From positions 1 to 51,688 of the forward strand of contig DATBNO010000052.1 in the NCBI GenBank assembly GCA_036554285.1: a stretch of DNA of 51,688 bases, given 5' to 3'. The notes under the pieces were generated by a model that made no database searches, was not told the DNA's origin, and saw only the letters and a program-made list of their open reading frames with translations. Positions 30,295 through 38,651 of this stretch are shown in pieces (position 1 is the stretch's first letter; each line of letters starts with the position of its first letter). The position numbers and the translations under genes are program-made. Source of the DNA: JADGGM01 sp025449955. Its GTDB lineage: Bacteria; Gemmatimonadota; Gemmatimonadetes; Gemmatimonadales; Gemmatimonadaceae.

Positions 30295-32483
30295 CCGCAT
30301 CCGCACTGAAGACCGTCATTCCGGGCTGGGATCTGGCCGATGACCCGGCGCTCGAGCGTCTCGACACCGGGCTGCTCACGCGCGCCTATCAGTTCGGCCG
30401 GCGTGCGCACGAGGGGCAGAAGCGCTCCTCGGGCGACGACTACGTCTCGCACTGCGTCGCGGTCGCCAAGATTCTCGCGGAGCTGCACCTCGACTCGATC
30501 ACCGTCGCGAGCGGACTCATTCACGATGTCGTCGAAGACACCTCCGTCACGGTCGACGACATCGAGCGCGAGTTCGGCGTCGAGATGGCCCAGATCGTCG
30601 ACGGCGTCACCAAGATCGGCAACATCTCGTTTCGCTCGACGCAGGAGCGACAGGTCGAGAACTATCGCAAGCTCCTGCTCTCGATCGCGAAAGACGTCCG
30701 CGTCATCCTCATCAAGCTCGCCGACCGGCTCCACAACATGCGCACGCTGGACTATCTCCCCGAGGAGAAGCGCCGGCGCATCGCGCAGGAAACGATGGAC
30801 CTGTACGCACCAATGGCGCACCGGTTCGGTATGGCGCGCGTGCGGTGGGAGCTCGAGGACCTGTCGTTCAAGCATCTCGAGCCAGTCGAATACAAGAAGC
30901 TGGCGAAGCTCGTGGCGCAAAAGCGCGGCGAGCGCGAATCGCTCATTGGCCAGTTCGCGGAGCCGCTCGAGCGCGAGCTCAAGCGCGCCGGTATCGCGTC
31001 GGTCGACGTGATCGGCCGGCCCAAGCATCTGTGGTCGATCTACAAGAAAATGAAGCAGCGCGAGAAGCCCTACGAGGAGATCTACGACCTCATGGCCGTT
31101 CGCGTGCAGGTGGACAGCGTGCCCGACTGCTACCATGCGTTAGGCATCATCCACGAGGCGTGGACGCCGCTGCAGGAGCGGATCAAGGACTATATCGCGC
31201 AGCCCAAGTCGAACGGGTACCAGTCGCTGCATACAACGGTGTTCGGACCCGGGCGCCAGTTGTACGAGGTGCAGATCCGCACGCGCGAGATGCACCAGAC
31301 GGCGGAATACGGTATCGCCGCGCACTGGGTGTACAAGGAAAGCGCCGACGGTCCGCGCCGCGCCGACAAGTTCGACGAGCGTCTCGCCTGGTTTCGCCAG
31401 ATTCTCGAGGCGCAGCTCGATGCCAAGACGCCCGACGAATTCCTCGAACTGCTCAAGCTCGATCTGTATCAGGACGAGATTTTCGTGTTCACGCCAACGG
31501 GCGACGTGATCCAGCTGCCCAAGAACGCGACGCCAATCGACTTCGCGTTCGCGGTGCACACCGAGGTCGGCACGCACTGCCAGGGCGCGCGGGTGAACGG
31601 CCGCATCGCGCCGCTCTCGAAGCAGCTCCGCAACTCCGACACGGTCGAGATTCTCACCGCCCCCAGCGCGCGGCCAAGCCGCGACTGGCTGTCGCACGTG
31701 CGCACGGGTCGCGCCCGGCACAAGATCCGCCAGTGGATCAAGCAGGAGGAGCAGAACACGTCGGCCAAGGTCGGACGCGAGATGCTCGACCGCGAAGTGC
31801 GCCGCCGCCATCTCACCCGTCCCGACGACGACGCACTCGTGCGCGCCGCCAAGTCACTCGGCCTAACGGACGCTCGGCATTTGATTGCGTCGTTAGGACA
31901 GGGCGACGTGCACGTGCTGCAGGCGCTCAAGGCGATCTATCCCGGCGTCGAAGCGCTGCAAGATGGCTCGACCCCGTCCAAGTCGAGCGCGTTCGAGCGA
32001 CTCGTGGATCGCATGCGCGGCGCGTCGAAGGGCGTGCGCATCCAGGGCGTGGACGGGCTTATGGTGCGCTACTCCCAGTGCTGCCAGCCCGTCCCCGGCG
32101 ATCCGGTGGTGGGCTATGTGACGCGCGGCCGCGGCGTGAGCATCCACCGTACCGACTGTCCCAACGTCCTGCTCCTGTCGCACGAACCCGAACGGCGTCT
32201 GGACATCGACTGGCAGGAAATGGATGGCGAGCTCTTCCTTGTTCGCCTCGCGCTCGAAGCCTCCGATCGCCGAGGACTGTACGCCGACGTGGCCGAAGCG
32301 GTGACCAACAGCGGCACCAACATCAAGAGCATGGAGCTCCGGAGCGGCGACGGCGGCGGCGTCTCTGGCTCGGTCCTGGTGGAGGTCGAGAACCTGACGC
32401 ACCTGCAGAAGATCATTCGGGCGGTCCGTCGCGTGAAGGGTGTGACGGACGTGACGCGGCGGGAGCGGGTGGCGCAGGAATAG
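30291..32483 (+). CDS. rel: Bifunctional (p)ppGpp synthetase/hydrolase
   Basis: A 730-residue RelA/SpoT homologue controlling the stringent response. The HD hydrolase domain is intact (SGLIHDVVEDT, about residues 73-83), with a later LIKLADRLHNMRTL. The synthetase domain follows (about 230-350) with KPYEEIYDLMAVRVQ and YQSLHTTVFG. The TGS domain begins near 393 (DEIFVFTPTGDVIQLP). A conserved-cysteine region (VRYSQCCQPVPGD) and a C-terminal ACT domain (about 645-725) complete it. Intact HD and synthetase sites suggest a single bifunctional Rel. GTG 30291 overlaps the radC stop. Confidence 0.96.
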   Translation: MTASALKTVIPGWDLADDPALERLDTGLLTRAYQFGRRAHEGQKRSSGDDYVSHCVAVAKILAELHLDSITVASGLIHDVVEDTSVTVDDIEREFGVEMAQIVDGVTKIGNISFRSTQERQVENYRKLLLSIAKDVRVILIKLADRLHNMRTLDYLPEEKRRRIAQETMDLYAPMAHRFGMARVRWELEDLSFKHLEPVEYKKLAKLVAQKRGERESLIGQFAEPLERELKRAGIASVDVIGRPKHLWSIYKKMKQREKPYEEIYDLMAVRVQVDSVPDCYHALGIIHEAWTPLQERIKDYIAQPKSNGYQSLHTTVFGPGRQLYEVQIRTREMHQTAEYGIAAHWVYKESADGPRRADKFDERLAWFRQILEAQLDAKTPDEFLELLKLDLYQDEIFVFTPTGDVIQLPKNATPIDFAFAVHTEVGTHCQGARVNGRIAPLSKQLRNSDTVEILTAPSARPSRDWLSHVRTGRARHKIRQWIKQEEQNTSAKVGREMLDREVRRRHLTRPDDDALVRAAKSLGLTDARHLIASLGQGDVHVLQALKAIYPGVEALQDGSTPSKSSAFERLVDRMRGASKGVRIQGVDGLMVRYSQCCQPVPGDPVVGYVTRGRGVSIHRTDCPNVLLLSHEPERRLDIDWQEMDGELFLVRLALEASDRRGLYADVAEAVTNSGTNIKSMELRSGDGGGVSGSVLVEVENLTHLQKIIRAVRRVKGVTDVTRRERVAQE

Positions 32484-32499
32484 GGAAGGCCGCCACAAA

Positions 32500-32661
32500 G
32501 GGAAGCGCGCGCTGGCGCGCGCGTGGGGAAAAGGGAACGGGGAAAGGGGCGGAGTAGCAGGTTTCTCGCTCACACAGAACTTTCATCTCCATCAACCCCA
32601 AGGCGTCGTCGCCGCCGCTTCCCGTTTCCCCTGTCCCTAAGCGCGCAGGCGCGCTTCCCCG
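32500..32661. repeat. Interspersed inverted-repeat element, copy B
   Basis: A ~162-base element in the rel-uvrB spacer. The left arm has GGGAAGCGCGCGCTGGCGCG then GTGGGGAAAAGGGAACGGGG. The right arm CCCGTTTCCCCTGTCCCTAA...GCGCGCTTCCCC is its imperfect reverse complement. The arms match copy A (13813-14006); the central ~70 bases do not. Half-arms also occur at 6721-6750 and 50753-50784. Confidence 0.75.
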
Positions 32662-32682
32662 AACAAATCCCGTCTGGCGCGC

Positions 32683-32688
32683 TATATT
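32683..32688 (+). promoter_or_regulatory. Candidate -10 box for a leaderless uvrB mRNA
   Basis: TATATT ends 5 bases before the uvrB ATG, and no Shine-Dalgarno lies between. A transcript starting about 7 bases downstream would begin at the ATG. No good -35 element is visible, perhaps because the repeat element abuts it. Confidence 0.35.
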
Positions 32689-32693
32689 TCTTC

Positions 32694-34739
32694 ATGGCCG
32701 ACTTCTCCCTCATCGCGCCCTTCGAGCCCGCCGGCGATCAGCCCCGCGCCATCACCGAGCTGTCGGCGGGTCTCGTTCGCGGCGATCGGTTTCAGACGCT
32801 GTTGGGCGTCACCGGATCGGGCAAGACGATGACCGTCGCCAACGTCATCAAGGCGCACGGCCGCCCGACACTCGTGCTGTCGCACAACAAGACGCTCGCT
32901 GCCCAACTGTACGGCGAGCTCAAGACCTTTTTCCCGAACAACGCCGTCGAGTACTTCATCTCGTACTACGACTACTACCAGCCGGAAGCGTACGTCCCGT
33001 CGACCGACACGTACATCGAGAAGGACGCGTCGATCAACGAGGACATCGACCGGCTGCGCCTGCGCGCCACGTCCAGTCTCATGGAGCGCGACGACGTCAT
33101 CATCGTCGCCACCGTCTCGGCGATCTACGGGTTAGGCGATCCGGTCGAGTATCGCGAGCGCATGGTGCTGGTGAAGCGCGGCGAGGTGCGCGGGCGCGAT
33201 GACATTCTGCGCGCGTTGGTCGGCATCCAGTACTCGCGCAACGACGTCGCGTTCGAGCGCGGGACGTTCCGGGTGCGCGGCGATACCGTCGAGATCTTCC
33301 CGGCGTACGAGGAGCAGGGCGTGCGGGTGGAGATGTGGGGCGACGAGGTCGAGCGGATTTCCAAGATCGACGTCGTCACCGGCACGACGATCGCGGACCT
33401 CGAGCGGGCGGCGATCTACCCGGCCAAGCACTTCGTGACGTCGCGCGCGACCCTCGAGCGTGCGTTAGGCCTGATTCGCTCGGAGCTCGTCGAGCGGCTC
33501 ACCATCCTGCGCGACGCGGGCAAGCTGCTCGAAGCCCAACGATTGGAATCGCGCACGAATTTCGACATCGAGATGTTGATGGAGATCGGCACCTGCGCGG
33601 GCATCGAGAACTACTCGCGACACATCTCGGGCCGCGGCGAGGGCGAGCGTCCGGCGTGCTTGTTCGACTATTTTCCCGAAGACTTCCTCGTCGTGGTCGA
33701 CGAGTCGCACGTCTCGCTGCCGCAGATCGGCGGCATGTTCAACGGCGACCGCGCGCGCAAGCTGACGCTCGTCGACTACGGCTTCCGGCTGCCGAGCGCG
33801 CTCGACAACCGGCCGCTCATGTTCGACGAGTTCCTGTCGCTCACGCCGCGCGCGATCTTCGTGTCGGCGACGCCGGGCGACCTGGAGCTGCAGCTGTCCG
33901 AAGGCGTGGTCGTCGAACAGATCATCCGCCCAACTGGGTTAGTCGATCCCGAGATCCAGGTGCGTCCGGTCCGCGGTCAGGTGGACGACCTGCTGCACGA
34001 GATCCGGCTCCGCGAGCAGCGGGGCGAGCGCGTGCTCGTCACGACGCTCACCAAACGCATGTCCGAAGATCTCACGGACTACCTGCAGCAGATGGGCGTG
34101 CGCGTGCGGTACATGCACTCCGACATCGACGCGATCGAGCGCATGGAGATCATCCGCGGTCTCCGGTTAGGCGACTTCGACGTGTTGGTCGGGATCAACC
34201 TGTTGCGCGAAGGGCTCGACCTGCCCGAGGTGTCGCTGGTCGCGATCCTCGATGCCGACCAGGAAGGCTTCCTCCGCAGCGAGCGGTCGCTCATCCAAAC
34301 CGTGGGCCGCGCCGCGCGCCACGTGGCGGGCACGGCGATCTTCTACGCCGATCGCATCACGGGTTCGATGCAGCGATGTCTCGACGAAACGCGTCGCCGG
34401 CGCGAGCGGCAGGTGGCCCACAATGCGGAGCACGGCATCACGCCGCGCAGCGTCGTCAAGAGCACCGAACAAGTCCGCTTCATCACGCGCGTCGCCGATG
34501 CGCGCGGCGAGCGCGAAACGCAGCGTCGCGTCGCGGAGCGCGTGGCCGGCTACGAGAAGGAGATGGACACGGCCGCGTTGTTGGCGATGCTCGAAGAGCA
34601 GATGAAGGAAGCCGCGACCGCGCTCGACTTCGAGGCGGCGGCCGCGCTGCGCGATCAGATCTTCGAGCTCCGCGCCAAGTTGGACGGCAACGTGACGCGG
34701 CGTCCCGGAGGTCTCGACCGGCTGCGGGCGGCGCGGTGA
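32694..34739 (+). CDS. uvrB: Excinuclease ABC subunit B
   Basis: The damage-verification helicase of nucleotide excision repair. The 681-residue product starts MADFSLIAPFEPAGDQPRAI. Walker A is GVTGSGKT (about 38-45). The beta-hairpin YYDYYQPEAYVP clamps one DNA strand. Helicase motifs include VVVDESHVSLPQ and NLLREGLDLPEVSLVAILD, and the C-terminal UVR domain is at about 620-660 (EEQMKEAATALDFEAAAALR). The reading frame is open upstream through the repeat element to 32523, but ATG 32694 matches the family start. Coupled to tsaE by GTGA. Confidence 0.97.
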   Translation: MADFSLIAPFEPAGDQPRAITELSAGLVRGDRFQTLLGVTGSGKTMTVANVIKAHGRPTLVLSHNKTLAAQLYGELKTFFPNNAVEYFISYYDYYQPEAYVPSTDTYIEKDASINEDIDRLRLRATSSLMERDDVIIVATVSAIYGLGDPVEYRERMVLVKRGEVRGRDDILRALVGIQYSRNDVAFERGTFRVRGDTVEIFPAYEEQGVRVEMWGDEVERISKIDVVTGTTIADLERAAIYPAKHFVTSRATLERALGLIRSELVERLTILRDAGKLLEAQRLESRTNFDIEMLMEIGTCAGIENYSRHISGRGEGERPACLFDYFPEDFLVVVDESHVSLPQIGGMFNGDRARKLTLVDYGFRLPSALDNRPLMFDEFLSLTPRAIFVSATPGDLELQLSEGVVVEQIIRPTGLVDPEIQVRPVRGQVDDLLHEIRLREQRGERVLVTTLTKRMSEDLTDYLQQMGVRVRYMHSDIDAIERMEIIRGLRLGDFDVLVGINLLREGLDLPEVSLVAILDADQEGFLRSERSLIQTVGRAARHVAGTAIFYADRITGSMQRCLDETRRRRERQVAHNAEHGITPRSVVKSTEQVRFITRVADARGERETQRRVAERVAGYEKEMDTAALLAMLEEQMKEAATALDFEAAAALRDQIFELRAKLDGNVTRRPGGLDRLRAAR

Positions 34740-35197
34740 CGCATCCACCGCACCACCACGTCGTACCCGGTCTCGCGGCCCAGGGACGCATCGCACTCAC
34801 GCGCGACCAGCTCGTGGCGTGGGGCACCGACTTCGGCGCGTCGGCGCGGCCGCCCCTCGTCGTCGCCATTTCGGGCGAGCTCGGTGCGGGGAAGACGACG
34901 CTCGTGCAGGCGATCTGCGCCGGAGCCGGCGTCGAGGAGCCGGTCACGAGTCCGACGTTCGCGCTCGTGCACCGGTACCACGGGGCGACCGCCGCCGTCT
35001 ACCACCTCGATCTCTATCGGTTAGGCACGCCGGCCGAGCTCACGAACATCGGGTGGGATGAGATCGTGAACGCGCACGCCCTCGTGCTCATCGAATGGCC
35101 GGAGCGCGCCGGGGCGCGTCTCCCGCCCAACACGGTGCCGATCGATCTCGAGTACGACGATCGCGATGCCGATCGCCGGCTCTTGCTCGCCGGATGA
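34736..35197 (+). CDS. tsaE: tRNA threonylcarbamoyladenosine synthesis ATPase TsaE
   Basis: TsaE supports the TsaB-TsaD complex that makes t6A37 in ANN-decoding tRNAs. The 153-residue P-loop protein has ISGELGAGKTTLVQAICAG (Walker A), the family motif SPTFALVHRY, HLDLYRLGTPAEL and a C-terminal LIEWPERAG. The N-terminus (THPPHHHVVPG) is histidine-rich and unconserved. GTG 34736 overlaps the uvrB stop, and its own stop overlaps tsaB (ATGA). tsaD is not in the window. Confidence 0.95.
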   Translation: MTHPPHHHVVPGLAAQGRIALTRDQLVAWGTDFGASARPPLVVAISGELGAGKTTLVQAICAGAGVEEPVTSPTFALVHRYHGATAAVYHLDLYRLGTPAELTNIGWDEIVNAHALVLIEWPERAGARLPPNTVPIDLEYDDRDADRRLLLAG

Positions 35198-35877
35198 CCG
35201 AGCCGCTCACGCTGGCGCTCGACGCCTCGACGTACACGGGCACCGCCGCGCTCCTGTGCGGCGCCGCCCAGTTAGGCGCGATCGACGTGCCGATGCGGTC
35301 CGTTGGGCGAGAGACGCTGCTGCCGGCGGTCGCGGACCTCGTGCACCGGTCGGGCCGCGCCATCGACGACGTCGAACGCATCGTCTGCGGCAGCGGGCCC
35401 GGCAGTTTCACCGGACTTCGCATCGCCGCGTCGATGGCCAAAGCGTGCGCGATGCGAACCGGTGCACGCGGCGAGATTCCGTTCTTTGGCGTGTCGTCGC
35501 TCCTGCTCATCGTGGCCGGTAACCACGTCGCACGCGAGCCGGGCCGCTACGTGGCAGTGCTCGATGCCTTACGCGGCGACGTCTACGCCGCGGCGTTCGA
35601 GGTCGGCGACGATCTCGCCATCGTGGAAATCGATGCGATGTCCGTGCGACCGCGACACAGCTTGGACTCGGTCGCGATGCGACTCGGCGCGCGGCTCGTT
35701 GGGCCCGACCAGGCGCTGCGTATCGCGCCGCACGCGCGCGGCGTAGCACGCCTCCAGTCCATGCTCGATGCCGCGGTGCCCGCTGATCTGGCGACGTGGG
35801 AGCCGGAGTACGGTCGAGCAGCCGCGGCGCAGCAGCGGTGGGAAGAAGCACACGGCCGGCCGTTGAGCGGAGCGTAG
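35194..35877 (+). CDS. tsaB: tRNA threonylcarbamoyladenosine synthesis protein TsaB
   Basis: A 227-residue ASKHA-fold protein that scaffolds TsaD in t6A synthesis. It has the N-terminal ALDASTYTGTAALLCG, the signature GSGPGSFTGLRIAASMAKA, and LDALRGDVYAAAFE. It is coupled to tsaE by ATGA. rimI follows after 18 bases, giving the common tsaE-tsaB-rimI order. Confidence 0.94.
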   Translation: MTEPLTLALDASTYTGTAALLCGAAQLGAIDVPMRSVGRETLLPAVADLVHRSGRAIDDVERIVCGSGPGSFTGLRIAASMAKACAMRTGARGEIPFFGVSSLLLIVAGNHVAREPGRYVAVLDALRGDVYAAAFEVGDDLAIVEIDAMSVRPRHSLDSVAMRLGARLVGPDQALRIAPHARGVARLQSMLDAAVPADLATWEPEYGRAAAAQQRWEEAHGRPLSGA

Positions 35878-35895
35878 TGCCATGAGCATAGAGCG

Positions 35896-36411
35896 ATGAG
35901 ACCAACAGTCGAGCTCCCTGCTGACGCTCGGCGCGAATCGGGCGATGGCGCGCACCTTCGCCTGGCGACCCGGGAGGACATCGGTCGCGTTGTGGCGCTC
36001 GAGCGCGAGGCGTTCAGCGACGCGTGGTCGCGCGCATCGTTCGCGCAACTGTTGGACGACGCGCGCGCATTGTTCGTCGTGGCGTGCGATGACCACGACG
36101 TCGTTCAGGGGTATGTGGTCGCGTGGTACGTGATGGACGAGGGTGAAATCGCGAATCTCGCCGTCGGCTCCGCGGCGCGGCGCCGAGGAATCGGGAGCTT
36201 GTTGCTCGACGCCGCGATCGCTACGGCCCGGGCCCGCGCAGCGGTCACGGTGTATCTCGAGGTGCGCGACTCGAACGAGAGTGCGCGATCGCTCTATGCA
36301 TCGCGCGGTTTCGTGCAGGTCACGCGGCGGCGGCGATATTATCGGGATCCGACGGAGGATGCGCTCGTGCTCAAGCTCGATCTGCAGCCGCCATCGGTCG
36401 AGCCGCGCTGA
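35896..36411 (+). CDS. rimI: RimI-like ribosomal-protein-alanine N-acetyltransferase
   Basis: A 171-residue GNAT acetyltransferase. The acetyl-CoA motif A is ANLAVGSAARRRGIGSLLLD (consensus R/Q-x-x-G-x-G/A is RRRGIG). The C-terminal YLEVRDSNESARSLYASRGF is typical of RimI, which acetylates the N-terminus of S18. Placement after tsaE-tsaB supports this. The substrate is an inference from family and context. The first ~20 residues are unconserved-looking. Confidence 0.88.
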   Translation: MRPTVELPADARRESGDGAHLRLATREDIGRVVALEREAFSDAWSRASFAQLLDDARALFVVACDDHDVVQGYVVAWYVMDEGEIANLAVGSAARRRGIGSLLLDAAIATARARAAVTVYLEVRDSNESARSLYASRGFVQVTRRRRYYRDPTEDALVLKLDLQPPSVEPR

Positions 36412-36432
36412 TTCGATGTTCGCCGCGTTCGT

Positions 36433-36465
36433 TTGCTGGCGGCCGGATTGCTGCCTGTCTATACT
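36433..36465 (+). promoter_or_regulatory. Candidate promoter for ssb
   Basis: In the 93-base rimI-ssb gap, TATACT (36460-36465) is a good -10 match. The only -35-like word, TTGCTG (36433-36438), is 21 bases upstream, which is longer than usual. I trust the -10 more than the -35. Confidence 0.35.
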
Positions 36466-36494
36466 GTCGTCCGCGAGTGATCTCGCCATCTGCC

Positions 36495-36500
36495 AGGAGG
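36495..36500 (+). promoter_or_regulatory. Strong Shine-Dalgarno fixing the ssb GTG start
   Basis: AGGAGG lies 4 bases before GTG 36505. It is the longest anti-Shine-Dalgarno match I saw in the window and supports a GTG start for ssb. Confidence 0.75.
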
Positions 36501-36504
36501 CATT

Positions 36505-37029
36505 GTGAGTCGAAGCTTGAACAAGGTCACGTTGATCGGAAACCTGGGCGCAGACCCCGAAGTGCGCTCCACGACGGGCGGGAACCGTGTGGCCACTTTT
36601 TCACTCGCCACCAGCCGCAGCTGGAACAGTCCATCCGGGGAGAAGCAAGAAAAAACGGAATGGCATCGCTGCGTCGTCTGGAATTCCAAGGTGAGCACAC
36701 TGGCCGATATCGTCGAGCGTTACCTCAAGAAAGGCGACAAGGTTTTCGTCGAGGGGCGCATTGAGTATCGGCAGTGGCAGGACAAAGAAAACCAGACCCG
36801 CTACATGACCGAGATCAATGTGCGCGAGATGATCATGCTCTCTGGTCGCGGCGGTGCAGGGGCCGATGGCACGGATGGCGAGGCGCCGTCTCGCAGCCGC
36901 GCATCCAATGATCGCTCGCGTGGAGCGGTGGCTGGTTCGTCGGCGAGCTCAGGCGGCGGTGGGGCGAGCGGAGAATTCGAAGATTTCAAGGGCTCGCTCG
37001 AAGAGGAAGACGACGATCTTCCATTCTGA
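36505..37029 (+). CDS. ssb: Single-stranded DNA-binding protein
   Basis: A 174-residue SSB that coats single-stranded DNA in replication, repair and recombination. The OB-fold occupies residues 1-110 (SRSLNKVTLIGNLGADPEVR, then WHRCVVWNSK, GDKVFVEGRIEYRQW). A flexible Ser/Gly/Ala-rich linker follows, and the acidic tip EEEDDDLPF is the partner-docking tail. The translation signal is strong. The gene seems less GC-extreme than its neighbours and lacks the GTTAGGC word. Confidence 0.97.
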   Translation: MSRSLNKVTLIGNLGADPEVRSTTGGNRVATFSLATSRSWNSPSGEKQEKTEWHRCVVWNSKVSTLADIVERYLKKGDKVFVEGRIEYRQWQDKENQTRYMTEINVREMIMLSGRGGAGADGTDGEAPSRSRASNDRSRGAVAGSSASSGGGGASGEFEDFKGSLEEEDDDLPF

Positions 37030-37080
37030 CCGACAGGGTCGGTTGCCGTGACTCGAACGTCTCCGGCGCGTCTCACTAGC

Positions 37081-37114
37081 GAGGAGCCGGGCGCGCCACA
37101 CGCCCGGATTCCTC
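37081..37114 (+). terminator. Strong hairpin downstream of ssb
   Basis: GAGGA-G-CCGGGCG (37081-37093) pairs with CGCCCGG-AT-TCCTC (37101-37114): 12 base pairs with a small internal bulge and a 7-base loop. A smaller stem CCGAC-AGG-GTCGG lies at 37030-37042. There is no clear T-run, so termination is possible but not certain. Confidence 0.5.
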
Positions 37115-37153
37115 ATCGCTCTCGCTGGTTCCCGCACCGATCATGAGGCGTAC

Positions 37154-38500
37154 ATGCGTCCGTTCACGCACTCCGCAGCTCATGGGCAGTCGGCCATGCG
37201 CCCGAACAGTCGTGTTGGCTGGTTAGTCGCGCTGTTTTCCGTAGCAGCAGTATCGACCGCGCTTCCGGCCCAACAGGACTCGACGTCGCAGCCTGCTCCC
37301 GCGCCTGCTCCCGCCCCACAAACGCAACCTGCCCAACCAGCGGCTCCAGCGCCGGTGGACACGCAGGCCGCGTCGCCCACGCCGGACACAACGCATCAGC
37401 CGGCCGCCACCATGTCGGCGACGCCCGCTGACAGCGCGCAGTCCGCGAATCCGTCGGACACGACCGCCGGACAGACGCACACGGTCAAGAAGGGCGATAC
37501 GCTTTGGGATCTGTCCCAGACGTATCTCAATGATCCGTTCCTGTGGCCCGAGATCTACCGCATCAACACGACCATCGTTCGCGATCCGCACTGGATCTAT
37601 CCCGGACAGGTGCTGCACATCCCCGGCGGCGTGCAGAACGTCGTCGCCGATCAGATGGAACCGCGATTCGAGCCGGAAGCGGTGCCCATGCGCTCCGGCG
37701 GTCCAACGGTATTTCACGAAGATTTCGCCAAGCGTCTGTCGGGTGGATCGCAGCTCGAGCCGAATTCGCTCGAGTACGCGCACACGCCTGTTCGCGTCGG
37801 TGAGTTCTACGCCGCGCCGTGGCTCGACGCAGTCGGCGGTCCGAAGTCGCAGGGCAAACTGGTCGCGACGGCTGAGATCCCCGGCATCGCTAAGACGCTT
37901 GCGGTCGCTGAGCGCCTCGGTCCCGAGTCGCGTGCCTACATCACGCTGCCCAAGGGCATCGTCGCCGCGAAAGGCGATCGCTTGATGGTGTTCAATCGTG
38001 GAGCTGTGTTGCCCGACGGTGGACAGATCATGCAGCCGACCGCCGTCGTGCAGGTCGAAGCCACAGACAACGGCGGAGAAGCGACGGCAGTCCGAATCAT
38101 TCAGCAGTACGACGAAGTGCTCATTGGACAGGGCGTGATGCCGCTCGACCGTTTCAACATGACCACCGATGCGAAGGCCGCAGCGCTGTCGCTCGGTCCG
38201 CAGAGCAAGGTCATCTTCATTCCGTCGGGTGCCGTGCTCCCGTCCATCGGCGGCTACGTGATTCTTGATGCAACGAACAAGGATGGCGTAAAAATCGGCG
38301 ACGAGTTCACGTTGTATCGCGCTCGCGAGAAGGCGCCGATTCCTGGAACGGCCGATGAGGTCACGCTTCCAGAAGAGCCCATTGCGTTGGCCCAAGTGGT
38401 GAAGGTGACCGATGAGGGGACGACGGCGATCATTTTGGACCAGCGCCAACCGTCGATCAAGATCGGCACGCCTGCACGTTTGACCGCGCGTATGCCGTGA
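37154..38500 (+). CDS. Secreted LysM-domain protein
   Basis: A 448-residue exported protein. The signal peptide lies near residues 21-40 (GWLVALFSVAAVSTALPAQQ). A long Pro/Ala/Thr-rich linker (about 40-112) is followed by a single LysM domain (about 113-160: HTVKKGDTLWDLSQTYL ... WIYPGQVLHIP). The wider form with NDPFLWPEIYRIN resembles LysM of peptidoglycan-bound proteins. The remaining ~280 residues look like beta-rich domains of unknown function (KGDRLMVFNRG, IGDEFTLYRARE). GAGG at 37145-37148 supports ATG 37154; ATG 37196 would shorten the signal region. Flanked by hairpins on both sides, it is probably transcribed alone. Confidence 0.88.
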   Translation: MRPFTHSAAHGQSAMRPNSRVGWLVALFSVAAVSTALPAQQDSTSQPAPAPAPAPQTQPAQPAAPAPVDTQAASPTPDTTHQPAATMSATPADSAQSANPSDTTAGQTHTVKKGDTLWDLSQTYLNDPFLWPEIYRINTTIVRDPHWIYPGQVLHIPGGVQNVVADQMEPRFEPEAVPMRSGGPTVFHEDFAKRLSGGSQLEPNSLEYAHTPVRVGEFYAAPWLDAVGGPKSQGKLVATAEIPGIAKTLAVAERLGPESRAYITLPKGIVAAKGDRLMVFNRGAVLPDGGQIMQPTAVVQVEATDNGGEATAVRIIQQYDEVLIGQGVMPLDRFNMTTDAKAAALSLGPQSKVIFIPSGAVLPSIGGYVILDATNKDGVKIGDEFTLYRAREKAPIPGTADEVTLPEEPIALAQVVKVTDEGTTAIILDQRQPSIKIGTPARLTARMP

Positions 38501-38511
38501 TGCGCATCCTC

Positions 38512-38529
38512 GCCGTGCACGAGCACGGC
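38512..38529 (+). other. Short hairpin after the LysM gene
   Basis: GCCGTGC-ACGA-GCACGGC forms a perfect 7-bp stem with a 4-base loop, starting 12 bases after the stop codon. It precedes the longer stem at 38548-38579. Confidence 0.5.
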
Positions 38530-38547
38530 AGGACGTCTGCATAGATC

Positions 38548-38579
38548 GACGGGGAAGGCGATGACACGCCTTCCCCGTC
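38548..38579 (+). terminator. 13-bp perfect hairpin, likely terminator
   Basis: GACGGGGAAGGCG (38548-38560) and CGCCTTCCCCGTC (38567-38579) form 13 perfect pairs around the loop ATGACA. Only a short T-run follows (GCGTTTGATG). Given its position between two genes and next to another hairpin it probably ends LysM transcription. Confidence 0.65.
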
Positions 38580-38651
38580 GGCGTTTGATGGGGAAAAAGT
38601 TGGGAGGCCCATGTACGGATCTGCCTGATCCTCAGTAGATTACGCTCCGAC

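Noticed and set aside
30845..32557. A 570-codon plus-strand frame overlapping rel and running into the repeat element
   Set aside because: Arg/Ala-rich shadow of rel in another frame; no conserved motif.
32523..32693. Upstream extension of uvrB to an ATG at 32523
   Set aside because: The added 57 residues are translated from the interspersed repeat and lack UvrB similarity; the family start is at 32694.
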